Below, piece by piece: positions 43,790-56,727 of a stretch of 64,000 nucleotides of DNA. Below the pieces are notes generated by a model. It was not told the DNA's origin. It was given only the letters and a program-made list of their open reading frames with translations, and searched no databases. Both the position numbers and the translations under genes were made by a program. Positions within the stretch are counted from its first letter, which is position 1, and each line of letters begins with the position of its first letter. The DNA is from Okapia johnstoni (Eukaryota; Chordata; Mammalia; Artiodactyla; Giraffidae). The stretch is from assembly GCA_024291935.2 (NCBI GenBank), contig CM044320.1, positions 33,510,001 to 33,574,000 on the forward strand, read 5' to 3'.

Positions 43790-44450
43790 TGAGGACAACT
43801 ATCTCATATCTTCTCTCTCTCAAGCTAAGCATGTTCATTTAATTTGTTCAAATATCAGGGATTTCAGACTTTTTACTTTCCTGACTACTCTCTTCCACAT
43901 GTGTTATATTTTGTTAGTTTTCTCTCTTAAAATGTGTGGTTCACTTTTAGATAAAATACATTTGTCATACAGAGAAACAGGACTTCACAGGTTTGTGGTA
44001 TCTGGATATAGAATGACACAACTAAATGTATAGACTTTGCTTTTCCAGTTCCATAAATGTGAATTTGTGTGTATGTGTGTGTCCAGAAATATTTGGGATT
44101 GTGGAATCTAATATTTAGCAAGTGACCAGGAGACTGACAGAGAAACAAGAAGTCAACTAATGAATTTATTAATATCACTGTGAGTAGAATAGAAACTTCA
44201 TAATTTGGTCAGTGCACTGTCACCCCATTAGGACCGTCTACGTGGGAAGTGGTTATTCTAATCAAAATAGGTCATCTTAATGAGGAGAGTCTCTGCACCA
44301 GGATAGCTGATGGAGCCTCTTTTCAATAACGATACACCTGCCAGCAGTGCTCTGGACATAGCCATCTCTGTCTCAGACAGTGTTGGGGAATACATACAAA
44401 ATCTTGCTTGTTAAACTCCTGTCCCCACCCCCAACAGATTAATGTAACAT
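43790..44450. other. Non-coding intronic stretch
   Basis: Contains a short TG run at about 44,066-44,081. Nothing else recognised. Confidence 0.45.
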
Positions 44451-44461
44451 TCTTCTCTTAA

Positions 44462-44678
44462 CAGGCTCTCCAGGTGGTGCTAGTGGTAAGGAATCCACCT
44501 GCCAGTACAGGAGACACAAGACATGCAGGTTTGATCCCTGGGTTGGGAAGATCCCCTGAAGTAGGAAATTGCTCCCTACTCCAGAACTCTTGCTTGGAAA
44601 ATTGCATGGGCAGAGGAGCCTGATGGTCTACAGTCCATGGGGTCACAAAGAGTTGGACATGACTGAGTGACTGAGCAC
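44462..44678 (+). mobile_element. Bov-tA SINE with target duplication
   Basis: CTTCTCTTAA before and CTTCTGTTAA after (one mismatch). Complete head GGCTCTCCAGGTGGTGCTAG. Confidence 0.9.
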
Positions 44679-44689
44679 CTTCTGTTAAT

Positions 44690-46770
44690 ACAGTCTTTCC
44701 TTTAGCCAGACAAAAACACAGTTGACAATGTTTTAGCTTTCTTAATTCACATTCTGTTATAATCCAGCCTCCCAGAAAGTACTCCCTGCTCACTTTTGAT
44801 TGGGCTTGAGTGTTCTCAGATATTTTCAATTATACCTCTTCTTGGAATTACTTACGTTGATAGTTATTTCTAATTCTTTTGGTTCATGCTGTTATTACTC
44901 CCAGAGGGTGACTTAATTTTCAAATTGTGAGGACATTTTACTTTGTCCTTTTGTACTTACTATAGCACATTGCCAACTATTGAAAACTTCTCCGAGTCTG
45001 AACCCAGTGATACAGCCTAGAGTATGGCATTCATCTTGCTTGTTCCTAACCTATGTCTATTAACTCAGCCTAAGATTGAGATCATGTAAATTTTGAGGAC
45101 AGCTTTTCCATACTTTTAATTTGTGTCAAGCTTTGTTCAGCAAAATCTTTAGTTGTTCCTCGTGTATATAATAGTTTATCACAATTTATGCTTAGCATTT
45201 GATTGTTTTTGAATCCAAATATAGTTTTTACCTTCTCTCTATCAAATTTCATTGGTTAAAGTTAACCTTCTATAAAAATTAGTTTGGATTCTGACTCTGC
45301 TGTCCTGCTCTTGGTTACTCCCTAGAATCTATTCATCCTCACGTTTTGGTAAGAGTATCATTAAAAGCTTTATCTGATTCATTGTTAGTATAACTGCTGA
45401 AGCCCTATAAGTCTTGTGCAGAACTTGCCTATGAGCATTCTGAGTTTTGTTGCTTTATAAATCTATTACTCAGCCCATGTTTCCTCATCTTTCTCCCTTA
45501 CCCCTCTAAAGAGACTTGGAGAGCGAAGCTTGTTAAATACCTTTCAAAGAGTCACATAGATTGTTTGCCTTGTAGGTTTGCCAAGAAAAGAAGTAGAATT
45601 ACTGGGCAAGACTTGTTCCTCCTGAATCCATGTGGATTTTTAGTGATCACCCGTCTTTGTTCAGAAGCCGTGTGCTTTATGATCTTTTCTTGAATATTCT
45701 TCAAGCTGGGTGATAAGCATAACATTATTACTGATACTAGTGTTTCATCATATCCATGCTCTTTTGTAATGTTCATGTTAGTATTTTGTGATGTTCATGC
45801 TCTTTCCTCATTTTGGAGGATTGAGAGGCCTGTATTCTGTCTTCTGGCAGAGCTCTCAGGTCTCCATAATCCATCAAAGAGTACTTGTCCTCAGCACAGT
45901 TCACAGGCAAATTCCTGGTGTGTGACCTTGTCAGCTGGCTGAGTCAGAAGACCTGCAGGGCACTGGAGGCAGCTCTTTTGTGGCCCCCGCTGTCTTGGGC
46001 TTTGGTTCCCTTACCCCACAGACTCCACTTCCTGCCATCCTCCTGAGGAGGAGACCAAGGAAGGAGGCCGAGTTTAAGTGGGGGATGGACCTACCTCTCA
46101 AGGATGTTGTAAAATAGAAACATATAAACTGTAAGGTGATATTCAAGTGTAAAATTTTTAAAAAGCAACATAAAAGTAGAGGTGGTTCTTTTTTCCCTGT
46201 CATGTGTTAACTACACCGTTCACTTTAACCAGTGTACCCAGGCCTTTTGCAAATTTTTTCTTCTGGACATAAATTCAGAAGCCCCTTTGGTAGCTTTGAT
46301 GGTTTTCTTAAGCTCAGCTCACTGTGGGCTTTTTGCTTCCTGATGTCACCCTGAGCTGCTTTTCCAGGTGTCCATGTTATGTGTTCTGTCTTTTATCTGT
46401 GTCTTTTAAAACCTCAGTTCGTTGGAGAGCTCTGTGTGCTCTTTTCAGACTCTTCTCCTTTTCTCTGTTGCACACTATAACTAGAATTCCATTTTTTTTA
46501 TACCAAAGTCATTTACGTTGTACTTTTTTCTGTGTGACTAGAATGAACAGAGGCATACTGTTTGGTTATATCTCTTTCCACATGTCTTTCTCACTTATTT
46601 CCTTTTTTTAGTTCTCTCACTTTGTCTCAGCCTTCTTTCCTAGATTGTTCTAGTGATGTAGCTTTAAGAATTATTTACTCTAAAACCCAGAAGTTTAAAC
46701 CTGTTATTTTATCAAGTCCTGTGTTGATATGAAACATCTTCCTAGTTATTCTTTTAAATTCATTTTCAGT
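44690..46770. other. Unique intronic stretch
   Basis: About 2 kb with no recognised repeat or exon. Frames of 74-95 codons occur on both strands without motifs. Confidence 0.45.
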
Positions 46771-46787
46771 TTATAATTTACTTTCAA

Positions 46788-46979
46788 TCATGTCTGACTC
46801 TTTGCGACCCCCTGTACTATAGCCCGCCACTCTCCTCTGTCTGTGGGAATTCTCCAGGCAAGAATACTGAAGTGGGCTGCCATGCTCTCCTCCAGAGGAT
46901 CTTCCCAACCTGGATGCCGAACCCAGGTCTCCCACATTGCAGGCAGATTCTTTACTGTCTGAGCCACTAGGGAAGCCCA
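46788..46979 (-). mobile_element. Bov-tA SINE with 13-base perfect target duplication
   Basis: AATTTACTTTCAA is present at 46,775-46,787 and 46,980-46,992. The head, complement of GAGCCACTAGGGAAGCCC, is intact. Confidence 0.94.
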
Positions 46980-47061
46980 AATTTACTTTCAACCAAGTTT
47001 GAAATGTTCTCTATCTCCAGGGCAGTAATCATGTTTTCTACTTCCTTTGTATTTTCTTTAT

Positions 47062-47272
47062 GCGTACATGCTCAGTCGTGTCTGACTCTGTGACCCTATA
47101 AACTGTAGCCCACCAGGCTCCTCTGTCCATGGGATTCTCCAGACAGGAAAACTGGAGTGGTTTGCCACGTTCCCCTCCAGGCAATCTTCCCAACCCAGGG
47201 ATCAAACTTGAATCTCCTGCAGCTCCTGCATTGCAGGCAGATTCTTTACCGCTGAGCTACTGGGGAAGTCCC
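47062..47272 (-). mobile_element. Bov-tA SINE
   Basis: The + strand shows CGTACATGCTCAGTCGTGTC through GAGCTACTGGGGAAGTCCC. Same orientation as the copy 80 bases upstream. AGCTCCTGC/ATCTCCTGC is doubled in the tRNA part (about 47,212-47,231). Confidence 0.92.
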
Positions 47273-47279
47273 ATTACCT

Positions 47280-48100
47280 GGCCCATAATGGATGCTCAGT
47301 AAATATTTGTGGGATTAGTTAATCAAGGATAGTTTAGCTAGAATTCTGTTCTTGAGAACTTCCTAAAACGAATGATGCCTCTTCCCGTTTAGAGTCTCAA
47401 GCAGGGTTTACTTTTCTTTCCTCTGAAGTTTTTGTAATTTCTGTTCCCTAAGCATGTCCCACATTCCTGTCCCCAGCAATTGTAGCCAACTTGAGAGTTA
47501 CTCTCAGGTTTTCCAATTAACCATTGCTCTTCAGTCAGCTGATTTCTTCCCAGTAGTTGTATTCATATCCAGAATGTTTCTTTCCCTATGTGAGAGATGG
47601 AGACTAAGCAAGGCACTGTCAGGTGCCTTGAGTTTTAGCTGTAGAAGAGCTCTAGCAAATATCCCAAACATTGAAGTCCCCATTACATCTTGGTTTCTTT
47701 CTGTGTCAGCTTCAGCCTCTAAAATAATCCAGACCAGCAGTTCTTTTTGTTTCTAAGTCCCATCCCTTCAAATCTCAGTGATGCTTAGGTGGTATTATCA
47801 CTTATTTTTAGCTTATTTTTATAATGCCGATTTTCTTTCTTTCTTTAATCCCATATTCTAGACATGGGTTTGCAGGGATCTAAGCCTGCATTGTTGCTCA
47901 CACCCTTCCCATTTCTTCTTCTGCAATAAATAACTTGCTGGACCATTCTCACTATTGTCATTTTGTAAAGAGAGCATGACCAGCTGCTTTCATTGTTGTA
48001 GTAATATCTGAACTTTTTCTATCTCTTTTTCCACTTTAAGCTTAAAGTCCACTTGATCAGTAAGTCAAAAATTACATAGTAACTTTTGAGAATATGTTCA
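47280..48100. other. Unique intronic stretch
   Basis: A 100-codon frame at 47,454-47,756 lacks splice sites and recognised motifs. Confidence 0.42.
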
Positions 48101-48109
48101 GAGGAAACA

Positions 48110-48225
48110 AAAACACTAACTGGAAAAGATATCTCACCTCCGTGTTCATAGCAGCATTATTTACACTAGCCAAGATATGGAAATGACCTAAGTGTCCATC
48201 AGTGAGTGAATAGATGAAGAACTTA
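48110..48225 (+). mobile_element. L1 fragment
   Basis: GCAGCATTATTTACACTAGCC and AAGATATGGAAATGACCTAAG then GTGTCCATCAGTGAGTGAAT follow L1 sense. It ends in a CA run at 48,228-48,253. Confidence 0.78.
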
Positions 48226-48299
48226 TGCACACACACATACACACACATACACACTTGAGACAGGTTCAGAAAAGTGAAACAAAAATGAGGTTGGAGAAA

Positions 48300-48674
48300 T
48301 CAAGAAAAGCTTTGTAGAAGAGGGGAGATCCATTAGGCTTTCAAAATAAAAGTACAGATGAAAGGAAGGGCCTTTTTTATTTTTAGATTTTCCAGAGCTT
48401 GGTGGTAAGATTGATTATGGCATGTCTCTTGGTTGATGAGGGGTGAGACTGGCAAATAATGGAAAATAAAGCTAAGTAGTTAGGGTGGAACCAAATTATG
48501 GGATTTAATAAAAGCCAGGCAAAGAAGTTAAGGTTGGAGTGGAAATAAGGAGACAGCTTCGAAGTTTTTGAGCCTCCAAATGACATCATCCAAATTCTGT
48601 ATACAGAGCCGTGATTTAGAGAAGGGTGAGGATGGTGTTGGGAAGACCCGCTTGAACGCTGGTACCGTCTCGTA
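48300..48674. repeat. Ancient repeat relic, tentative
   Basis: GATTTAATAAAAGCCAGGC and GACATCATCCAAATTC recall an old mammalian interspersed repeat. The family is not assigned. Confidence 0.35.
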
Positions 48675-48676
48675 GG

Positions 48677-48898
48677 GCTTCCCAAGTGGCGCTACTGGCA
48701 AAGAACCCACTTGCCAGTGCAGGAGACATAAGAGATGCGGGTTCGATCTCTGGATCGGGAAGATCCCCTGGAGGAGGGCACGGCAACCCACTCTAGTAGT
48801 CTTGCCTGGAGAATCCCTTGGACAGAGGAGCCTGGTGGGGTACAGTCCATGGGGTCAGAACGAGTCGGACACGACGGAGATGACCAGCACGCACACAC
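48677..48898 (+). mobile_element. Bov-tA SINE
   Basis: Complete copy rich in CG dinucleotides (GAACGAGTCGGACACGACGG), which suggests relatively recent insertion because methylated CG sites decay quickly. Confidence 0.92.
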
Positions 48899-48909
48899 GC
48901 ACCATCATG

Positions 48910-49590
48910 TTACTGACAGTGCGGTCAGGGCCTGGACTACCCAGTGGCAGAAGTATGGGTGAGGAGTAAGATGCGATGGGAGAGAGATTTCAACAGATTT
49001 TATTAATGAACCTGAAATGGGAAAGGGAGAGGTGAATGAAGGCTGCTTTCCAAGACTCTGATTGGGAGAAAGGTTAGTGCCATGGCTAGAATGGGGTTGT
49101 TAGCAGACTGGCTGTGGGGGAAGAGTTATGCATTTACTTTCTGATGTAATTAAATGTAAGTTTTTTGTAAGATGTTTAAGTTGAAATGACAGCAAGAAGT
49201 AGGATGAAGAGATAAGAAGGTGTGTTATTTGTCCTTGTGGAGTATGGCTTACAGGCATAGGGAAGGGTGACTTCTCTCCCTCAAAGTTCAAAGACAGAGC
49301 CAAGAACTGGCATTCATGGATGGCTTCTTAAAGATAAATCTGAAGAGATTCTGGTATTTATGTCGATTGAAATTACTTTGAAAGTAATCCCCGCCCTTGG
49401 TGATAAAAGACATGTAGTGATATTTCAGGAAATTAGAACGTTTGAAAAGGTATCAAGTTTTCAATTACCTTTGAAAAGGTTTCAAAGGAAAAATAGATAA
49501 TTATTGGTGACTTTCTGGTCTTTTTCTTATGCATCTAGAAGGATAGGAAATGTATACATACATGTAAGTATACATGTGATACACATATGT
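48910..49590. other. Non-coding intronic stretch
   Basis: Nothing firm. A 77-codon frame at 49,267 lacks support. Confidence 0.4.
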
Positions 49591-49599
49591 ACGTGTGAT

Positions 49600-49850
49600 C
49601 ATACACTACATACACTTTCATAGCTTGCTTTTTTCATTTAATGTTGCACCGTAATCATTTTCCCATGCCTTGAATTACTGCTTAAAAGTACTATTCTTTA
49701 AAAACTATATTTTTTCCCATCACTTAGATTTACAATTATTTAATCAACAGTTTTATTGTTGAACACTTAGATTGCTTTGAATTTTTTTTACTATTGTTAA
49801 TAATACTATAGTAAACTTTGATGAAATATATATTCTTCAGCTGTTACTTA
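49600..49850 (-). mobile_element. Old L1 fragment (tentative)
   Basis: TGTTAATAATACTATAGTAAAC and the preceding T-rich text resemble antisense L1 3' sequence. Confidence 0.45.
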
Positions 49851-50147
49851 AATATGAGCTCTCTGAAAGCAAAGACCTCCGTATCCGTAGGACTTGGAAG
49901 AATGCCTAGACATAGGAGTTGCTTAATTAAAGAAAATAACAGTTACTGCCAGGATGAAAGAAGACCATTAAATTCTCAATCCCTCTTACTTCCTTAATTC
50001 TGATTCCATGCATACTTCAAAATCTTCTTACTGTGATTTGGCTGTCACTAGGAATCTGGTTATAATGAAATGACTGGCCATGTATGTCCACATGACAGGT
50101 GTTCTTCCTTCTGTCACTGTCATATTTGTCATTCTTAATCGTTTTTG

Positions 50148-50212
50148 GGGGGGGTACATAGCACAGCGTGTGGGATCTTAGTTCCCCGACCAGAGATTGT
50201 ACCCCCTGCTCT
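50148..50212 (-). mobile_element. CHR-type SINE scrap
   Basis: GTGTGGGATCTTAGTTCCCC and GACCAGAGATTGTACCCCC are the complement of the CHR tRNA-like part, about 65 bases. Confidence 0.65.
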
Positions 50213-50214
50213 GG

Positions 50215-51470
50215 ATATGTTTTCTTTTGAAGAGCATTATCACCTTATTTTCCGATGGTAATAAAAGCACATTTTGAAGAACTGGCTGACCCAGTTCACA
50301 GATTTGTTTTACTTAGGGAAAACTTTAGTAGGAAACTAGAAACTTTCTAATTGTATTAGGGGAAGCCTAGTGGAAAAACCTTTTAACTGAGAAGTGTGAT
50401 TTGAAACATATATTTATACTGGAGGCTTCTATTAACTCTACCTAAACCAAATAAGACCTGCTAAAAGCTGTAGAAATAGATTTATTTTTTATAGTCCATC
50501 CAGATTTTTTTCTGTTGCACCTTATGCTTACATTATGTTTTGCCCCCAAGGGAATCACATAAAGCTGTCACCATGTTCATATAACACCTGAAATGGCTGT
50601 TCCCTTAGTTACTAAAGGGTTGTATTTGGTTACGGGCTTTGATCCCAGCTGCCCAGGGTTTGGCTTGGACAGATCAGCTACTGAAGACTTAGGTATCTGA
50701 ATACCTTTCACCAGAGTATCGTCTGCTCTTACCTGGCTTGGGGATAATATTCTCTCTGGTATAACCTCTGTGTCATAAAATGTTTCCCGATTTGTGTTAT
50801 AGGAAATAAGAATCCTAAAAGATCACTATGTAATTCAACATGTTAAAAGATTCTAGAGTCAAGTAAAGGAAATTCTTTTTCTTCCTTAGAAGATTTATCT
50901 GTTTAATCCATTAATCTTCAAATTTATTTCACTCCTGGTACCCGTTTTCCCTTAGACATCTAAGAAAAAAATGTTTTAGAGAACACACTTGAACAAATGA
51001 TGCTTTGAGTTATTACTATGTTGTTTTTCTGCTTGTGAATCAGTTTGGTTCCATTTTAGTTTTAGGATTTTGTTCCTGCTGCAGATTTTCAAGTTTTCTT
51101 TATTTTAAAATTGTTACTTTTCTAATCTGCAATGTATACATTGTTTCAATGATGGATTCATTATGTAGACTTGCCTAGGACTCATCTAAAAGAAATACAT
51201 GTTAAATTGTTTTTTTAAGATTTTTGAAGTGTGTTACATGTTAGCATATAAAATCTATCTGTACAAAATAAGGAAAAATAATGAAACCGACCACAGAGTA
51301 TCTTCCAGGGAGTATAAGAACTAAAACTTTCCCAATATCCCAGAAGCTTCCCGAATGCCCTTCCTCCTCCGAGCTGTCTTTAATTTTATGGTAAGCAGAA
51401 GAGTCAGACACGATTTTGCGAGTGAACAGCTAGCACTTCCTGGCTTTACAGTTTCATCACCTAGGAATAG
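50215..51470. other. Unique intronic stretch
   Basis: No recognised repeat or exon. Confidence 0.45.
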
Positions 51471-51479
51471 ATCCCATTG

Positions 51480-52260
51480 AGTCAGTATTATTTTTTAGGT
51501 TTGCTTGTTTTTTTGAACTTTATATAAATGGAAACATACAGTGCATAATCTTTTCTTACTCACTTCCTTTTTTTCCACTTTATGTTTCTGAGATTCATCC
51601 AGGTTCATTTTCACTGTGGTGTAGTTTTCAGTTAGATGAATGTACCAGAATTTTTTTTTTTATTCCACTTCTATTGGTGGTCTTATATTAGACCATATAA
51701 TAGAATATATGGTCTATAGAATATAATAGAATATATTAGACCATGTAATAGAATATACTATATAATAGAATCTTCTATTCAATTCTATTTGTTTCATGCT
51801 TTTTTTTATCTGTAGTAACAATGTCCAGTGAATGTTGTTAGGCATTGCCCTTGTGCAGGGGTATCTTTTCCATTTATACCTAGGAGTAGGATTACTTAGT
51901 CATTGGCTATTTGTTTTTACATAGTGATATCCAACTGTTCTCCACAACAGTTATACCAGTTTAGACCTTTTCCAGCAGTGGATAGGAATTCTCATTGTTC
52001 TGCTTTCTCAGTAGAACTAGATGCTGACAGCCTTTTTAGTGTTTGTGAATCTAGTGTATGAACTGATACCTCATCAGGGTTTTAATTTTCATTTCCTTGA
52101 TTAGAATTGTAGTTGAGCATCTTTCATTATGTGTATGGGTCGTTTTTGTTTTCTGTGAAATTCCTGTTTGGGATTTTTGCTCTTTTAAAAATGTTGTTTG
52201 TGTTTTTCTTGTTGATTCATAGTAATTCTTTATGTATTTAAGATACATGTATATAGTTTA
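51480..52260 (-). mobile_element. Old L1M fragment
   Basis: TTTCTGAGATTCATCCAGGTT, ACCTAGGAGTAGGATTACTTAG and GACCTTTTCCAGCAGTGGATAG are the antisense of an L1 3' region. Its ORF2 text is fully broken. Confidence 0.7.
51686..51780. repeat. AT-rich tandem duplication, period 48
   Basis: TATTAGACCATATAATAGAA (51,686) is repeated as TATTAGACCATGTAATAGAA (51,734). Between them lies the inverted phrase ATATGGTCTATA. It lies inside the old L1. Confidence 0.75.
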
Positions 52261-52264
52261 GAAC

Positions 52265-52990
52265 AGTGCCTGATACATAGTAAGAACTGTATAAGAATAA
52301 CTATTAATATTATATTACCATTGTATTTAGTTCTTTATTTGTGTGTTTCAAATGTCTTATGCTAGTTTGTGGCTTATTTTTCATTCTATGATGCTAGTAT
52401 GTTTTTTAACCTTGTATTTTAATATGTATAAATTAAGTTTTGTATAAAGTCACCATGGCAAATTCATGGGGCAAATGTTACATTTCATAACCTGTAACTT
52501 TTCGATCTTCAGTGCCGTTTTTGTCGCTGCTGCTCTTTTTTCCTAACCTCAGGAAAAATTAACCTATTTTGTTTCCTGTTCAAATTACTATAGTTTAATT
52601 CTCTATGTTGTAGCCTAGTTATAGATGCAGCCATTTCTCCAGATGTATTGTAATGATTTTGAAGACAAAATGTTTTTGGCTTCATTATTTCAAAATAAAA
52701 TACTCATAACTTAGGGCCTGCCTGAAATCTGTAACAGTTGCCCATAAGAGATTTAAATGAATCCTAAACTATTATTAGTTGAGTGGTTGAGTCCTTATGA
52801 TGTTAAATCACAGACCTAAGTTGTTTGAAATATGTAACTTCCCGACAAAGCTGTTAATGGATTATTTTCTTCAGCTTAACAGTAGTTCAGAAATCTAATT
52901 ATCTCCTGATAGATTCTTCCACATACTAGAAGGATGGTAAAAGGGGCATGTTAACAGATTATGAGGTTAACAACAGTGGTGATGGACAGC
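52265..52990. other. AT-rich intronic stretch
   Basis: Nothing recognised. Confidence 0.45.
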
Positions 52991-52999
52991 AATGATAAT

Positions 53000-53195
53000 G
53001 GTAATAACAGTTTCTCCAGATTGATCACTTGAGTGTCGGGTACTATCCTAAAGGTATCACATGTAGTAACTGACAAAAATTTCTTTGATCAGTGAGAAAA
53101 CTAAAGCCTCAGACAGGTGAATTAACTTCTCTAAGATCCCAAAGCTAGTAAAAGTGGAATCAGATTCAAACTCAAGGAGTCTAGTTGCAGTCTCA
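53000..53195 (-). mobile_element. MIR SINE relic
   Basis: GTGTCGGGTACTATCCTAAAG, AAACTAAAGCCTCAGACAGG and AAAGCTAGTAAAAGTGGAATC match the complement of MIR. Confidence 0.7.
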
Positions 53196-53199
53196 GAAG

Positions 53200-53735
53200 T
53201 AGATTCCTAAGGTAGTTATCGACCTCACTTAGTTTTAAAAGAATTTACCTAAGACTCTGTATGGTTTTTTAACGTGGTGGTGAAAGGATGGAAAGCGCAT
53301 TTTCAGCATGGTGGATGGACTCAAAGTAGGAGTGGTGCTTGGAGCTGGAGTTGCCTGGTGTGTCAGGCTCCCATCAAAACACTGGATCCTTGTGAGTGGA
53401 CTATGGCCTGTGAAAGATTTCAAGAGATCCACAGCCTTTAATTCAACCTCCCATATGCCATTTTCAACTATTTGAAGAGGGAAAAATGGGGAAAAGGGTT
53501 TAGAAATACCACAGAAATCTCTTACTGATTTTAGAGCTTGGTTGGAGTCCTCCTAAAAGATTTAATAGGGGTCTCTTATACAACTATTTAGGAACATAGG
53601 TAAACATATTTGAAAAGTGTCCACTCATTAACTTTAGGTTAAGAAAATTTCCCCCCTCACAATCTTTATTTTGTATTTAAAACATTCTCATTGGTTCATG
53701 AAGTAATCTTCTCTATGTTGCTATTACTGCTTTGT
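53200..53735. other. Unique intronic stretch
   Basis: No recognised repeat or exon. Confidence 0.42.
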
Positions 53736-53736
53736 T

Positions 53737-53935
53737 GTTCTGTCGGTCAGTCATATCTGACTCTTTGCAACCCCAGGGACTGCAGCACACCAGACTTCCC
53801 TGTCCTTCACCAACTCTTGGAGTTTGCTCAAATTCATGTCTATTGAATCGGTGATGCCATCCAACCATTTTGTCCTCTGTTGTCCCCTTCTCCTGCCTGC
53901 AATCTTTCCCAGCATCAAGGTCCCTTACTACTTTG
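53737..53935 (-). mobile_element. BovB LINE 3' end
   Basis: The + strand shows GTCAGTCATATCTGACTC, ACCAACTCTTGGAGTTTGC, GGTGATGCCATCCAACC and TCCTGCCTGCAATCTTTCCC, the complement of the last 200 bases of BovB. Confidence 0.9.
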
Positions 53936-53939
53936 GCTA

Positions 53940-55185
53940 GTGGCTATTTTCAGATATGATTTTCACTCAGCTGTTGGTTCTTGATTCATTCAGCTATAGA
54001 TTAAGTACTTACATGAATTAAGGTCAGTGCATTTGCTGTAAATATTGTAGAGTTAAATAACTAAGTGAAAAGAATGAAACAAATTATAGCTTCTTACCCA
54101 TTCTATTTCGAGTGAATTAGCAGAGTTGGAATGACCATGTATAACAAAGGTAGTTAGTACTGAGGTGAGCCACCGTAGGGTGTTACGATGATGACTCAGC
54201 TAGGGTGTGTATCTTAATGGAAAAGTTTTCAAACTTTGCTGTGGGATTTAAATATTATGCCTTTTCCTTTATTGCTTCCCCCTCAAGGAAGGACCAGGAA
54301 GGTAGCTCTTTTCCCTCCCTTGTTTGGTCATAATGAAGGATTGCAAGTTAATTAGCTGCATTCAAAGCATCACACAGATTGAATTCCATATTTGTCTTGG
54401 AGGGAAGTCCAGACTTCTGTTTGGGGTGATTGAGTCTGTGCTTCATGAGACTGGGTGCAACTTCCTTGTATTCAAGGGCGGGATCATCTTGTCAACTATG
54501 AGATATAAGTCACTTGGAAGAAATGAGCCCCCGAAGTGTGTTGTTTTTTTTAATGTATCTCTCTGCCCTCTTTCACCCCTCTGTCCTCCCACTGCCCTGT
54601 ACATCAGAGAGATATTGCACTTGCTTGCTACTTGGCAATAGGATCTATAAGGATTAATTGTATACATTGTTTTCTTTGTGGGTTGAGGACAGAAAATTGC
54701 TCATTAACCTTTTCCCAAGTCCCTGAGAAGTACTGAAAACTTTGACAATTAAATATGAACTGTAAAAGAAATATGTAAATAAATATTGGGAAAGCAAAAA
54801 TAAAGGCAAATAAAGGCACAAAAGATGTCTGAGAAGCATTATTTTCTAAATTAGCTCCTTTTATGATTTGAGTTTAAAATGCCCTTGATGTGTCAAAAAG
54901 AAACCTTACTAGTTTTTTTTTTTTTTTTTCAAAAAAGAACTTCATGACCTTTATGCTATGTTGACAAAGCCTGTTTTGTTTGATTTTTTTTTTTGAACAG
55001 GGTGGGGGTTTTATACTTTGCTGACTCCCGTGGGGTAGTTACGATTTGTTTCATGGAACAGATCCAATATTAGAGGTAGAGTGGTAAAGGCCCTGAACCA
55101 GGAGCCTAATGCTGGCTGCATTTCCAAATATGTGCCTTCAACAAGTCTTGTCAATTTCCTCCGGGTTTTTTTTATCCTTAAATGG
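53940..55185. other. Intronic stretch, nothing firm
   Basis: Includes a poly-T run at about 54,913-54,930. A 105-codon frame at 54,324 lacks splice sites. Confidence 0.4.
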
Positions 55186-55194
55186 GTTTGGGAG

Positions 55195-55440
55195 AGAGAG
55201 TACTGCAGAGTGGTGAAGAGTTCTGGGCTACTGAGTCTAGCAGACTTATTTGGATGTATCAGATAAGGTACATGTCTCTGAGCCCCATTTTTCCCTACTG
55301 CAAAGTGGCAGTAACTTTATGTACTACTCCTTAGGGTTAATGTGAGGATCAAAATCAAATGAGACATTGTATATAAAGTGTTAAGCTTGTTACCTGCCTC
55401 ATGATTAATGCTCAGTTCATTATTATTAATTATATATTGT
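55195..55440 (+). mobile_element. MIR SINE relic
   Basis: GAGTGGTGAAGAGTTCTGGGC, GTAACTTTATGTACTACTCC and GGTTAATGTGAGGATCAAAATC follow MIR sense order. Confidence 0.75.
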
Positions 55441-55444
55441 TGTT

Positions 55445-56160
55445 ATTGTCAGTAATGTCTGAAGTGATATTAACATTTTATAAAGTTATGAGTTTGGAAT
55501 TGGATGATCAGATTTTGAAGTTTTGATGTTTAGTAGCATAGGCTTACTGCTGAGAAAATCTTAAAAAGTGTAAGAAAGTAAATACTTAACAGATGGGTAG
55601 AATTTTCTAATTTCAGACAGTAGTTATTAACAGCAAGATGTTGTTTAGATGACCTCCCTTCCTGTGCTTTACTTTTTGTCATCTTTACTTGAATAAAGAT
55701 AATGGTTTCTGAGGGGAAAATATTGCTTTTGTTTTATAAAAATTGAAACAGAAGTCCATGTGGTTTGCAGCACCTAGGACTGACTGAGCACTCCTGATTC
55801 TACTCTCAGAAGTGCCCCCTTGGGAGCTCAGATAAAAGATACAATGTAATTTATAAGGAAAAAAGTATCTTCTTTAATAGTCCACATGTGGGGTGTACTC
55901 TGACTCAAATAATAATTGAACTATCCACTCACTCCCTTGTGTGGGGATTATTGCTGATATGGTCTAAAAATCTGAAGGGGGTAGGGGGTTGTGGGGAGGG
56001 TTTCAGAGGGGCATAAAATTACCAGGAAAATAATTTTCATCTCTCTTTACTGGTGCTCTTGATCAAGTCATTGCTAATATGACCAGTAAGAAGGGAGTTA
56101 ATCACCTGTACCACATGGCACTGTTTCATTAACTTATGAAAACTCATCATATCCAACACA
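55445..56160. other. Intronic stretch, nothing recognised
   Basis: No repeat or exon supported. Confidence 0.42.
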
Positions 56161-56192
56161 TAACCCACATTTGTTAAGCACCTGCTGTGTGC

Positions 56193-56408
56193 AGGGCTTC
56201 CCTGGTGGCTCAGTGGTGAAGAATCCACTTGCCAGTACAGGAGACACAGGTTCAATTCCTGGGTCAGAAAGATCCGCTGGAGAAGGAAATGACAGCCCAC
56301 TCCAGTATTCTTGCCTGGGAAATCCCATGGACAGAGGAGCCTGGCAGCTACAGTCCATGGGGTCACAAAAGAGTCAGACATGACATAGCAATTAAACAAC
56401 AGCAACAA
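56193..56408 (+). mobile_element. Bov-tA SINE inside an older repeat
   Basis: A complete copy splits a phrase resembling an old MIR/L2 repeat: AAGCACCTGCTGTGTGCA before and TGCATGGCACTGTGCTTGAA after. The shared TGCA may be the remnant of the target duplication. Confidence 0.9.
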
Positions 56409-56727
56409 CATGCATGGCACTGTGCTTGAACCTGGTCCCTCAATAATGGTGAAGAGATAATGTCTCATGCTGTAATTTCTATATTATCTTGGAAGAAAGA
56501 AGTAGAATTATAGCAGAGTACCTAAAATCTGCATTTCTAAGATCTTTGCTTCATTTATACTTTGGAGAAGGAACTAATTGCGTTTACTGTACATTAACAA
56601 CTACTTCCTCATGTAACTGAGTATGCTTTCTGTTCCCTGTTCTGAACCTCAGGATGCTGTTAGAGCAGAATCTCAGAAATCTCCATCTACCTCATTTCAA
56701 GGCCTCATCATATCCTGCTCGACCATT

